A stretch of DNA of 13,173 bases from an uncultured Sutterella sp. (GTDB lineage: Bacteria > Pseudomonadota > Gammaproteobacteria > Burkholderiales > Burkholderiaceae_F), in contig CATVXH010000023.1 of the NCBI GenBank assembly GCA_958347955.1, positions 1 through 13,173 of the forward strand, in the 5' to 3' direction. Numbering within the stretch: position 1 is the stretch's first letter; each line of letters begins with the position of its first letter. This document shows, piece by piece, positions 1 through 7,436 of this stretch. Under the pieces are notes generated by a model. It searched no databases. It was not told the DNA's origin and was given only the letters and a program-made list of their open reading frames with translations. The position numbers were made by a program, and so were the translations under genes.

Positions 1-73
<73 letters not shown>

Positions 74-93
74 ATCATCTAACGAAGATCATG

Positions 94-123
94 ATTATAT
101 GCAAATACTTCGGCAATTGTCAA
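94..123 (-). promoter_or_regulatory. Consensus sigma70 promoter of the initiator tRNA
   Basis: On the minus strand a perfect -35 TTGACA (positions 123 to 118) and a perfect -10 TATAAT (99 to 94) are separated by 18 bp. Transcription would start near position 87, leaving a 5' leader of about 13 nt before the tRNA, which RNase P would remove. The rest of the stretch between the tRNA and the next gene (74-191) holds no coding region. I found no convincing terminator for the hydrolase gene that ends at 192 and points the same way. Confidence 0.88.
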
Positions 124-191
124 GTCACTCCAGTCAATTTTTTCAATATCACGTTACTCTATTTCTGGAAAGTTCTTTTTAACAGGTTTGT

Positions 192-1328
192 TTAGCTTTT
201 ATTTTTTTGAAGATACATGCTTGGTCGCCACCAAGCAGGCTGCTTAGATATGTGTTTGACTAATTCAACGGGTTGACCGATTAACGGAGTGACGAGGTTA
301 ATTGAGAACTTATCCGCTTGAAGGCTAAGTCTTTCAAAGGGTTCATACCATGGGTGCATCGAAATGCAGAATTTTCCGATATGAGCCGGAATGAGGTTTT
401 GTGCTCTTAAGTCTTTGGCAGCCTGAAGCGCTTCATCGGGATTCATGTGAATATAACGCCAGCGTTCGTTATATTGTCCGCAGTCAAGTAGCGCCAAATC
501 AATAGGCCCGAAATGATCGCCTATGTTTTTAAAGTGGGGGCTATATCCGCTGTCACCGCTAAAGAATATGCGGTATTGAGGACATTGAAGCAAAAAGCCC
601 GCCCAGAAGCTTTTGTTTTGGTCCAGAGTTCTTCCGGAGAAATGGTGGGCCTCCAGAGCGTAAATTTTTAGCGAGTCGGAGATTTGTAAGGACTCATCCC
701 AGTCAAGCGGATGCAATTGTTGCGGTGTAAAACCCCATCTTAGGAAGTGCGCTTCCACCCCCAGCGGACAAACCATTTCTTTAATACACGCTTTTAGAGA
801 GCTTATTGTTGGAAAGTCCAAATGGTCCCAATGATCATGAGAAATGATCAAAACGTCAATTGTCGGAAGATCTATCGGTTGATAAGGATTGGTTCCTTGA
901 AAAGCCTTTGTGCTAAATGAGACTGGAGAGGCGTAATCACTGAGAACCGGATCAATCAAAATCCGTTTACCGGAAACCTGTAAGAAAAATGAAGAGTGGC
1001 CGAGCCAGACGATGAAATCTCTCCACCGAGGCAATGTTTTTAAGTCGACTTTGACACTGGGAAGTGGGGCAATGGGTTCTGGATCGACTTTTTGGGTAAA
1101 AAAAGATTTGGCAAAAGCTTCGATGAAGGAGGAATTATCCGTAAGTACCGGAGTAGGCAAGGTGTTGTGAAAGATTCCGTTGTAAAAATGAGAACATCTT
1201 GCAAAGGATTCTGGCGAAGAGGGCAGAGCCCCAAATTTGGGTTGCTGCAAAAATCGATAAACTCCGCCAAAACAGGCTGCGACACCGAGCGCAATTCCTG
1301 TACAGATGAAAGTGGTTCGACGTTTCAT
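192..1328 (-). CDS. Membrane-anchored MBL-fold metallohydrolase (RomA/NAPE-PLD-like)
   Basis: A 378-residue protein of the metallo-beta-lactamase superfamily, closest in layout to the bacterial RomA and NAPE-PLD-like hydrolases (beta-lactamase_B_2 type). The metal-site signature HDHWDH is at 164-169 (H164, H166, D168, H169). Further likely ligands are H228 or H229, D259 in FSGDSGY, and H316 in PAHIGKF. The order and spacing match the two-metal site of NAPE-PLD-type enzymes, which cleave phosphodiester bonds in lipids, though many bacterial members have no known substrate. The N-terminus has a basic MKRR followed by a hydrophobic stretch (about 7-25). It is either an uncleaved anchor or a lipoprotein signal, since VAAC at 16-19 fits a lipobox; the catalytic domain would then face the periplasm. 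The gene is divergent from bcsA across 192 bp. The start is the ATG at 1328-1326 with only a weak AAG upstream. Family assignment is solid; substrate is unknown. Confidence 0.85.
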   Translation of the reverse strand: MKRRTTFICTGIALGVAACFGGVYRFLQQPKFGALPSSPESFARCSHFYNGIFHNTLPTPVLTDNSSFIEAFAKSFFTQKVDPEPIAPLPSVKVDLKTLPRWRDFIVWLGHSSFFLQVSGKRILIDPVLSDYASPVSFSTKAFQGTNPYQPIDLPTIDVLIISHDHWDHLDFPTISSLKACIKEMVCPLGVEAHFLRWGFTPQQLHPLDWDESLQISDSLKIYALEAHHFSGRTLDQNKSFWAGFLLQCPQYRIFFSGDSGYSPHFKNIGDHFGPIDLALLDCGQYNERWRYIHMNPDEALQAAKDLRAQNLIPAHIGKFCISMHPWYEPFERLSLQADKFSINLVTPLIGQPVELVKHISKQPAWWRPSMYLQKNKS

Positions 1329-1520
1329 TTCTTAAAATATATTTTTGTTGGGAAAAAGGTGACTAACAATTCTTAACGCCTAACTTTTTTGAGTTGTTTA
1401 TAATTTTGCGCTTATCCGTAAATTATGACCGACTTGTTCGGATTTCCACATTTATATACTTTCCGTCCGTTATAGAGTGTTTGTTGTTAGACATGCCGGA
1501 AAGACTTTGACTATTTAAAA
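1329..1520. promoter_or_regulatory. Divergent intergenic region between the MBL hydrolase gene and bcsA
   Basis: This AT-rich gap of 192 bp must carry the start signals of both flanking genes. For bcsA (plus) there is a perfect TATAAT at 1399-1404 without a recognisable -35 box. A second weak candidate is TTGTTC at 1434-1439 with TATACT at 1455-1460, but its 15 bp spacer is short. If the first is used, the bcsA leader is about 110 nt. I see no clear sigma70 pair for the minus-strand gene. No strong operator-like palindrome stands out, so regulation cannot be read here. Confidence 0.35.
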
Positions 1521-4106
1521 ATGCCATCGGCAACGATATCGAACTACTTTCTGAATAAAGCTCGTCTGTGGCGAAAGAACGGCTCCACACGCGTCAGTGT
1601 GATTGTGAATTTGTTTTGGTTGGCGTTGGCGTGGCTGTTGCTTCCACTGGAGTCAAAAGCCTTTACCCTTTACCGCGAGACATTTAAACAGCTCTATCCT
1701 CAAATTAATCCCGATGCTCCCAAAGGATTGGATTGCATTCGTTGGTTTATCCAAACGTTATACCTGCTTTGTTTTAAAGCCAATGCCCAACGAACTTGGT
1801 TTGCCAACGTGTTAGTGCTGTTGGCTCGGCGTGTTGCCGAAGTCCTCACGCGTTTGGGAGACTGGGTCGGTTATCGCGGCGCGTTGCTTTTGGACGGCAA
1901 TCACAGCAGTTTTGACACGATCGATAAAAAAGGTGAAACATTATCTCGCCCAGTCAAATTAACCCTTATCTCTATTTTGGGCGGTTTGGCGGCGGCATTG
2001 GCTGTGTTATGCATTACTCAGCCTTTTAACATTCAAGGTCAGGTAGTGTTTCTCTCTGTAATGCTTTTGTCCGCATTAGCCTTAAGAAAGATCAAAGCCC
2101 GATTGACGCTGATGCTGCTGTTTGTCATTTCGATGGTGGTCTCAGGGCGTTACCTGTGGTGGCGTTGTACTTCAACATTGAATACGGATTCCGCTTTGGG
2201 AATCTTTTTAAGTTTCATGTTACTTGCCGCCGAACTCTACGCCTTTGTTGTTATGGTGTTAGGGTACTTTCAGGTGTGCTGGGTGCTCGATCGCAAGCCC
2301 TACCCGATGCCAGCCGATGAAAAAGTCTGGCCGCATGTCGACATTTTTATACCGACGTATAACGAGTCGCTTGATGTGGTTAAGCCAACAGTTTTCGCGG
2401 CACTTAACTTACAGTGGCCGACCGAGAAACTGCATGTCTATATATTGGACGACGGCAGCCGTCCGCTGTTTGAAGACTTTGCCAAAGAGGTCGGAGCCGG
2501 TTACATCAAGCGTGAGGAACATAAGCACGCAAAGGCGGGGAATATCAATCACGCCATGACCGTAACATCAGGCGAATTTGTAACGATTTTCGACTGTGAC
2601 CATGTTCCGTCGTCAGACTTTCTGATTAAAACCATGGGGTGGCTCATCAAAGACCCCAACATTGCGTTGATTCAAACCCCGCATCATTTTTATTCTCCGG
2701 ATCCTTTTGAAAAGAATCTGCACTTGGATCGCACGATACCTATTGAAAACTCGCTTTTTCATGATTTCATTCAAAAAGGTAACGACACGTGGAATGCCAC
2801 AATGTTTTGCGGCTCTAGCGCAGTGATGAGAAGAAAGGCGCTGGAAGAGGTCGGCGGCATTGCCGTTGAAACGGTAACCGAGGACGCGCACACTTCGCTA
2901 AAACTGAATAGGAAAGGCTGGTCTTCAGCATTTATTGACTTGCCTTTGGCTTCGGGGCTTTCTACCGAGACGTTGGCTGCTCATATTGGTCAGCGCATTC
3001 GGTGGGCTCGAGGCATGATTCAAATTTTCCGTTTGGATAATCCATTTTTGGGCAAAGGGCTAACTCTTCCGCAGCGTCTTTGTTTCTTTAACGCGATGTT
3101 TCACTTTTTCCACGGATTGCCGCGACTAATTTTCTTGGTGGCCCCGCTTCCTTACATGTTCGCCAATGTGTATGTAATTTACGCCACTGCCGCGGCCATT
3201 TTCGCGTACGTGCTTCCTCACATGATTCATTCAGCGTTGACGAACCAGATTTTGCAACGGGGTTATCGATATCCGTTCTTGAGCGGAGTCTATGAAACGG
3301 TGTTGTCTTGGTATATTCTGTTGCCAACAACAGTCGCTCTCATTTTCCCTCATAAGGGAAAATTCAACGTAACAGCAAAGGGTGGAACGATCGGCGAGAA
3401 GTACCTCGACTGGCCTGTGTCCAAACCCTATCTTGTTTTAATTGCCCTGAACATGGTCGGCTTGCTGATCGGTTTTTATAAAGCGTTTTTTGATCCGAAC
3501 CCCGAATATCTGACGTTGGCGATTAACATGGGTTGGATTGCCTATAACTTAATGATTTTGGGGGCCACCATGGCGGTGGCAGTTGAAGAGTCTCAAAAAC
3601 ATCAATTTCCCAGGATTCATTGCAAAATTGATGTAAATATTTGTGATGAAGATGATCACAATTTCAAGGCGGTTATGACCCAGTATTCCCAGACGGAAGT
3701 GCGGCTGAATCTGACTGACTGTGAAAAAAGATGGGAAAAGGGTGAAACCGTTCGCCTTTTGATGACTTACAAGGAAAAGTATTACTGCTTTAGCTCTGAA
3801 GTGTTGTCCTCTGATAGCGATAACGGGAGTTTGGAGCTTAGTTTAAAGCTTCAGGATTATGAAACCGAAAGAGCATTTAATCGTTGCACATTCTCGCGTG
3901 AAGGCATGTGGGTTCCTGAGAAAACGCAAGTTGATGATCGTATGCTGACCGGTTTTCTTAAACTCGGTTCGCTCGCATGGTACGGGTACCGTTCCATGAT
4001 TGAGTTTTTGCCGGGTAAGTTACAAATTGTTCCTAAAGTTTTGAGTTGGTGCGCGACCTTTATTCCGAGGCGGTCTAATCGTGCGCTAAACTCAAATGAA
4101 TCATAG
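1521..4106 (+). CDS. bcsA: Cellulose synthase catalytic subunit (BcsA) with degenerate PilZ domain
   Basis: An 861-residue inner-membrane GT2 glycosyltransferase that polymerises UDP-glucose into beta-1,4-glucan and threads it through its own channel. It resembles E. coli BcsA (872 residues) over its whole length, including the extra N-terminal domain with its own hydrophobic segment (about 27-42). Membrane helices lie around 147-167, 174-208 and 225-250. The catalytic loop follows: DDG at 310-312, DCD at 358-360, TED at 453-455 and QRIRW at 491-495, all intact. FCGS at 429-432 lies in the gating-loop region. Further helices run about 520-685, then a PilZ domain (about 686-795). There the RxxxR arginine pair reads H694...R698, and the (D/N)xSxxG motif reads QYSQTE at 721-726, so the usual c-di-GMP ligands are mostly lost. 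It is the first gene of the operon, 21 bp before bcsB. The ATG at 1521 has no good Shine-Dalgarno, but the N-terminus aligns with E. coli BcsA. Confidence 0.96.
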   Translation: MPSATISNYFLNKARLWRKNGSTRVSVIVNLFWLALAWLLLPLESKAFTLYRETFKQLYPQINPDAPKGLDCIRWFIQTLYLLCFKANAQRTWFANVLVLLARRVAEVLTRLGDWVGYRGALLLDGNHSSFDTIDKKGETLSRPVKLTLISILGGLAAALAVLCITQPFNIQGQVVFLSVMLLSALALRKIKARLTLMLLFVISMVVSGRYLWWRCTSTLNTDSALGIFLSFMLLAAELYAFVVMVLGYFQVCWVLDRKPYPMPADEKVWPHVDIFIPTYNESLDVVKPTVFAALNLQWPTEKLHVYILDDGSRPLFEDFAKEVGAGYIKREEHKHAKAGNINHAMTVTSGEFVTIFDCDHVPSSDFLIKTMGWLIKDPNIALIQTPHHFYSPDPFEKNLHLDRTIPIENSLFHDFIQKGNDTWNATMFCGSSAVMRRKALEEVGGIAVETVTEDAHTSLKLNRKGWSSAFIDLPLASGLSTETLAAHIGQRIRWARGMIQIFRLDNPFLGKGLTLPQRLCFFNAMFHFFHGLPRLIFLVAPLPYMFANVYVIYATAAAIFAYVLPHMIHSALTNQILQRGYRYPFLSGVYETVLSWYILLPTTVALIFPHKGKFNVTAKGGTIGEKYLDWPVSKPYLVLIALNMVGLLIGFYKAFFDPNPEYLTLAINMGWIAYNLMILGATMAVAVEESQKHQFPRIHCKIDVNICDEDDHNFKAVMTQYSQTEVRLNLTDCEKRWEKGETVRLLMTYKEKYYCFSSEVLSSDSDNGSLELSLKLQDYETERAFNRCTFSREGMWVPEKTQVDDRMLTGFLKLGSLAWYGYRSMIEFLPGKLQIVPKVLSWCATFIPRRSNRALNSNES

Positions 4107-4127
4107 AGATAGTAGAGAGAGTCCAAA

Positions 4128-6347
4128 GTGAATTTGTCAAAATTGTCCACTGTGTTAATCAGCGCGATGCTTTTAGGATCGATGGCATCTGTCGCATCGG
4201 CTCAGCAGACTCCCAATGATCCGTCCACCGTGGCGCCGGTATGGCGCACTGATGTGACGGGTTCCTTTACGCAAAAGATTTCGCTTTTGAAACTGGTTCC
4301 TGGAGGTCAGGCGACTGGCATTCGTTTAACCGGGGTAAACAATGTTCAGTATCTTGATTTCGGTGTGCGCGCAGACGAGTTAGTGTCCTCTGCCACACTG
4401 GAATTGGCTTTTACCGCCTCTCCCTCCCTGATCCCGGTTCGTTCGCAAATTAATGTCTATTTGAATGGTCAATTGCAACAATCTTTGCCTGTCACGGCAG
4501 AGGCGTTGGGAAAACTGAACCGTGCTCAAGTCACTTTGGATCCCAAGCAAGTCAAGACAGTTAACCAAATTTCATTGGAATTTATCGGTCACTATCAGAA
4601 TATTTGCGAACGTCCTTCCAGTGAGACACTGTGGCTCAACATTGATGCCAAGAGCCAATTGTCACTAATTAAGCAAAAAGTTAAGATCTCAAACGATTTG
4701 GCCAGATGGCCTGCTCCGTTTATTGATACTTATACTAACGAGCCAACAGTCCTTCCCGTTGTCTTTGCCAAAGCTCCTGACAGCGAAACTAAAAAAGCCG
4801 CGGCAATTTTTTCCTCTCTCGTCGGGAAATACACGCAATGGCGCGGTGCGGATTTTCCCGTTTACTACGATCGTATCCCTACGAAGGGACATTTCTTTGT
4901 TTTCGCGACAAATTCAAGTCGCCCGAGCTTTTTAAATAATTTGCCGTTGGCCGATGGTCCGCAAATTTTCATGATGGACGCTCCGGAAAGCCGTAGCGAC
5001 AAAATGCTGATTTTCTCCGGTCGTGATGAAGCCGACCTTGTTGTGGCTGTTAAGGCATTGGCTTCAGGTGAGCATGTGTTGATTGGCGATAAGCTCCCAA
5101 TCAAAGAATTTAAAGAGCCGGTCGAACGAAGCGCTTACGACGCCCCCAATTGGGTGCCGATTGATGAGCCCATTGCGTTTTCACGTCTGATGCAGTACCC
5201 CGGGCAGCTGACGTCCCGAGGATACGCACCTCCAGCGGTGCATATGCCGATGAGTGTGGCCCCGGATCTTTACATGGTCGGCAGCGGCGGCATGGATGTC
5301 AATCTTAAGTATCGTTACACCAAGCCCGAGGGGGGTGACCAAGCCCAACTGCGGATGCGCATCAATAATTACTTGATTGACTCGGTGAATTTGTCCAATC
5401 AGTCAAGTAGCGGTGAGCGTGAAATGCGTCTGCCGTCTTTTAACGGACCTCTGGCAACTAGCCCGTCGGAAGCCTTGGCGTTGGCTGCTCAAAATGACTT
5501 AAGTTTTGAAGTGGTGTATCGCCGAGAACTCTCCGAAGGTTCACCAGACAACTGTAAGTCGGTTGTTCTTTTGCCGCATCAAATGGAAATTGATCCTTCG
5601 TCGACTTTGACGTTAAAAGGCCTTTTCCATTATGCGCAAATGCCGAATTTGACACTATTTACCCAAAGTGCTTATCCCTATTCCGTTTTCGCGGATCTTT
5701 CGCGAACAGTCGCCGTCATACCTAAAGAAGCAGCAGCGGAAAAAGTGACGACTCTTTTAAATACTACGGCTCGAATTGCGGCAGAAACGGGTGCGGTCGC
5801 CACTAAACTAACGGTGCTTGATAAGGTCAGTGAAGAGGCGATGAGCGGCAAGGATGTACTCTTTATTGGTGAAATGCCGATTACATTGCCGGACTTTAAG
5901 AAGGACAACGCTGAAGAGTTGCAACAGTCGATTTCCAGCGTTTTACGTGGAGAAGAGGTGCTTCAATCCGAAGATACCCTGTTTAGTCCGGAAGGCGGAG
6001 TTGGCGCAATTGTTTCTCTGCAGTCGCCTTTTGATTCGGATCGCACGGTTGTTGCCTTGTTGAGCGAAGGCAGTTCGGGCAGTTACCTATTGAATCAGCA
6101 ATTGATGAATCCTTCCTCAATGGCAGCCGTTAATGGTTCTGTCGCTATCGTTAACGAGCGCTCTGTTGTGAGCTTCCAGGTGGGGGATACCTACACCATA
6201 GGTGATCTTCCGTGGTATCAAAAGATTTGGCAGACAATGAGCAATTACCCCTTGCTGTTGGTTTTATGCGCGTTGATTTGTGCTGTTTTAGTGGGCACTG
6301 GAATCTTCTACTTCATGCGCCTTTGGGTGAGAGGACGTTCACGATGA
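4128..6347 (+). CDS. bcsB: Cellulose synthase periplasmic subunit (BcsB)
   Basis: A 739-residue periplasmic partner of BcsA, needed for synthase activity and for guiding the glucan out of the inner-membrane channel. A signal peptide covers residues 1-25 (cleavage after ASVASA). The body matches the BcsB plan of two carbohydrate-binding modules alternating with two flavodoxin-like modules: roughly 45-175, 195-320, 360-500 and 520-680 (boundaries estimated). Conserved stretches include FGVRADELV, GHYQNICERP and APNWV. A C-terminal helix (about 708-730) with a basic RGRSR tail anchors it beside BcsA. It lacks the long low-complexity linker that follows the signal peptide in E. coli BcsB. The start is GTG at 4128: the purine run AGAGAGAG at 4114-4121 sits 6 nt upstream, and the next in-frame ATG would cut into the signal peptide. 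The stop overlaps the bcsZ start by 4 bp (ATGA). Confidence 0.95.
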   Translation: MNLSKLSTVLISAMLLGSMASVASAQQTPNDPSTVAPVWRTDVTGSFTQKISLLKLVPGGQATGIRLTGVNNVQYLDFGVRADELVSSATLELAFTASPSLIPVRSQINVYLNGQLQQSLPVTAEALGKLNRAQVTLDPKQVKTVNQISLEFIGHYQNICERPSSETLWLNIDAKSQLSLIKQKVKISNDLARWPAPFIDTYTNEPTVLPVVFAKAPDSETKKAAAIFSSLVGKYTQWRGADFPVYYDRIPTKGHFFVFATNSSRPSFLNNLPLADGPQIFMMDAPESRSDKMLIFSGRDEADLVVAVKALASGEHVLIGDKLPIKEFKEPVERSAYDAPNWVPIDEPIAFSRLMQYPGQLTSRGYAPPAVHMPMSVAPDLYMVGSGGMDVNLKYRYTKPEGGDQAQLRMRINNYLIDSVNLSNQSSSGEREMRLPSFNGPLATSPSEALALAAQNDLSFEVVYRRELSEGSPDNCKSVVLLPHQMEIDPSSTLTLKGLFHYAQMPNLTLFTQSAYPYSVFADLSRTVAVIPKEAAAEKVTTLLNTTARIAAETGAVATKLTVLDKVSEEAMSGKDVLFIGEMPITLPDFKKDNAEELQQSISSVLRGEEVLQSEDTLFSPEGGVGAIVSLQSPFDSDRTVVALLSEGSSGSYLLNQQLMNPSSMAAVNGSVAIVNERSVVSFQVGDTYTIGDLPWYQKIWQTMSNYPLLLVLCALICAVLVGTGIFYFMRLWVRGRSR
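6329..6334 (+). promoter_or_regulatory. Ribosome binding site that fixes the bcsZ start
   Basis: GAGAGG lies 9 nt before the ATG at 6344, inside the end of bcsB. The reading frame is open further upstream (from 6212), but this site and the signal peptide that begins at 6344 select the short form. Confidence 0.75.
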
Positions 6348-7423
6348 AAAAATTGGTTTTAGCGTTGGCTTTAGCAATGGGGCTGAGTTCAAGCGTTTAT
6401 GCTCAGTGGCCGATGTGGCAGGATTTTAAAGCCGTCGGCATGGAGGGGGCTCGCGTTGTTGATTACAGTGACTCCAGAGCTGTGACAACTTCGGAAGGCC
6501 AATCCTATGCCATGTTCTTCGCTTTGGTCGATAACGACAGAGAGACCTTTGAGGACATGCTTGCTTGGACGGAAAACAACCTCTCAAGTGGTGATATCAC
6601 TAAAAACTTTGCGGCTTGGCTTTGGGGAAGGGACGGTTCACATTGGACGATTTTGGATACCAATAATGCCGTCGACTCTGACATGTGGATCGCCTATTGT
6701 TTGCTTGAGGCAGGAAGACTTTGGGATCGTCCTGACTATATCGAAAAAGCTCACGCCATGCTTGAGTTGCTGAAGACGCAAGTACGGGATATTGAAAATT
6801 TAGGCAAGGTTTTATTGCCCGGACGTATCGGTTTTGAGCATGATGATCAGGTCAAACTCAATCCGAGTTATTACCCGCTATTTTTAATTAAGCGTTTTGC
6901 TTTGGAAGACAAATACTGGTTGGACGTTTTTGAAGGTTCCGCAAGAGTGCTCATAAGAAGCGCGCCCGCCGGCATTTCTCCCGATTGGGCAACGTTTACC
7001 ACACGAGGTGAACTCGTTAATGTTGATTCCGAAGACAACACAATCGGCAGTTATAACTCCATCCGGGTTTATCTTTGGGCAGGGATGATGTCACCCAAGG
7101 ATCCCGTTTACCGGGAACTTAAGACACATTTTGAACCGATGGTTAAAATTACGCGCGAGCTCAACATGCCGCCCGAAAAGATTGACGTCAATACGCTCAA
7201 AATCAATCACCCGGCATGGGACGGATTCGGTGCTTGCCTGCTTGAGCTTCTTGGTCAGGATAAGTCGGCGGACTTAATCCGCACGATTTTGTCCAGTGCC
7301 CCCATAGAAAAAGAAAACTACTACCGAAATGTATTGACTCTTTTCGGTTTAGGGTTTGATGAAGGATATTTCGCGTTCGATGAAGATGGGCGAGTGTATT
7401 TCCCCAATCAGCGCAAACAATAA
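6344..7423 (+). CDS. bcsZ: Periplasmic GH8 endoglucanase of the cellulose synthase cluster (BcsZ), Asn at the general-base position
   Basis: A 359-residue GH8 protein, close in length to E. coli BcsZ (368). BcsZ cleaves beta-1,4-glucan in the periplasm and tunes cellulose output. A signal peptide spans 1-20, ending SVYA before QWPMW. The general acid is E51 in TTSEGQSYAMFFAL (E. coli E55). The substrate-binding Asp is D111 in VDSDMW (E. coli D116), and the AWLWG, NPSYYP and LTLFGLGFD segments are conserved. The striking difference is in GSYNSIRVYLW: N238 (codon AAC, 7055-7057) stands where E. coli has the general base D243 within SSYDAIRVYMW. Acidic residues D228, E230 and D231 just before it could in principle substitute. 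The protein is therefore either weakly active or inactive, or uses an alternative base as some GH8 subgroups do. It is translationally coupled to bcsB by a 4 bp overlap, and bcsG starts 13 bp after its stop. Confidence 0.93.
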   Translation: MKKLVLALALAMGLSSSVYAQWPMWQDFKAVGMEGARVVDYSDSRAVTTSEGQSYAMFFALVDNDRETFEDMLAWTENNLSSGDITKNFAAWLWGRDGSHWTILDTNNAVDSDMWIAYCLLEAGRLWDRPDYIEKAHAMLELLKTQVRDIENLGKVLLPGRIGFEHDDQVKLNPSYYPLFLIKRFALEDKYWLDVFEGSARVLIRSAPAGISPDWATFTTRGELVNVDSEDNTIGSYNSIRVYLWAGMMSPKDPVYRELKTHFEPMVKITRELNMPPEKIDVNTLKINHPAWDGFGACLLELLGQDKSADLIRTILSSAPIEKENYYRNVLTLFGLGFDEGYFAFDEDGRVYFPNQRKQ

Positions 7424-7436
7424 AAACGAATAATTG

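Noticed and set aside
1092..1376. Plus-strand open frame opposite the start of the MBL hydrolase gene, and similar shadow frames inside bcsA, bcsB, bcsG, pyrD and asmA
   Set aside because: They lie antisense or out of frame to clearly conserved genes and show no domain-like sequence, signal peptide or ribosome binding site.
1459..1503. Inverted repeat CTTTCCG/CGGAAAG with a 31 nt loop before bcsA
   Set aside because: A 7 bp repeat at this distance is expected by chance in about 190 bp, and the stem does not extend inward or outward.
1493..1510. Five-codon upstream ORF (MPERL) before bcsA
   Set aside because: It has no ribosome binding site and is too short to distinguish from chance.
6212..6343. 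Upstream extension of bcsZ by 44 codons inside bcsB
   Set aside because: It overlaps the conserved BcsB membrane anchor out of frame. The ATG at 6344 starts a clean signal peptide and has GAGAGG 9 nt upstream.
7434..7436. TTG as the bcsG start
   Set aside because: An ATG follows immediately in frame at 7437, and no ribosome binding site favours the TTG.
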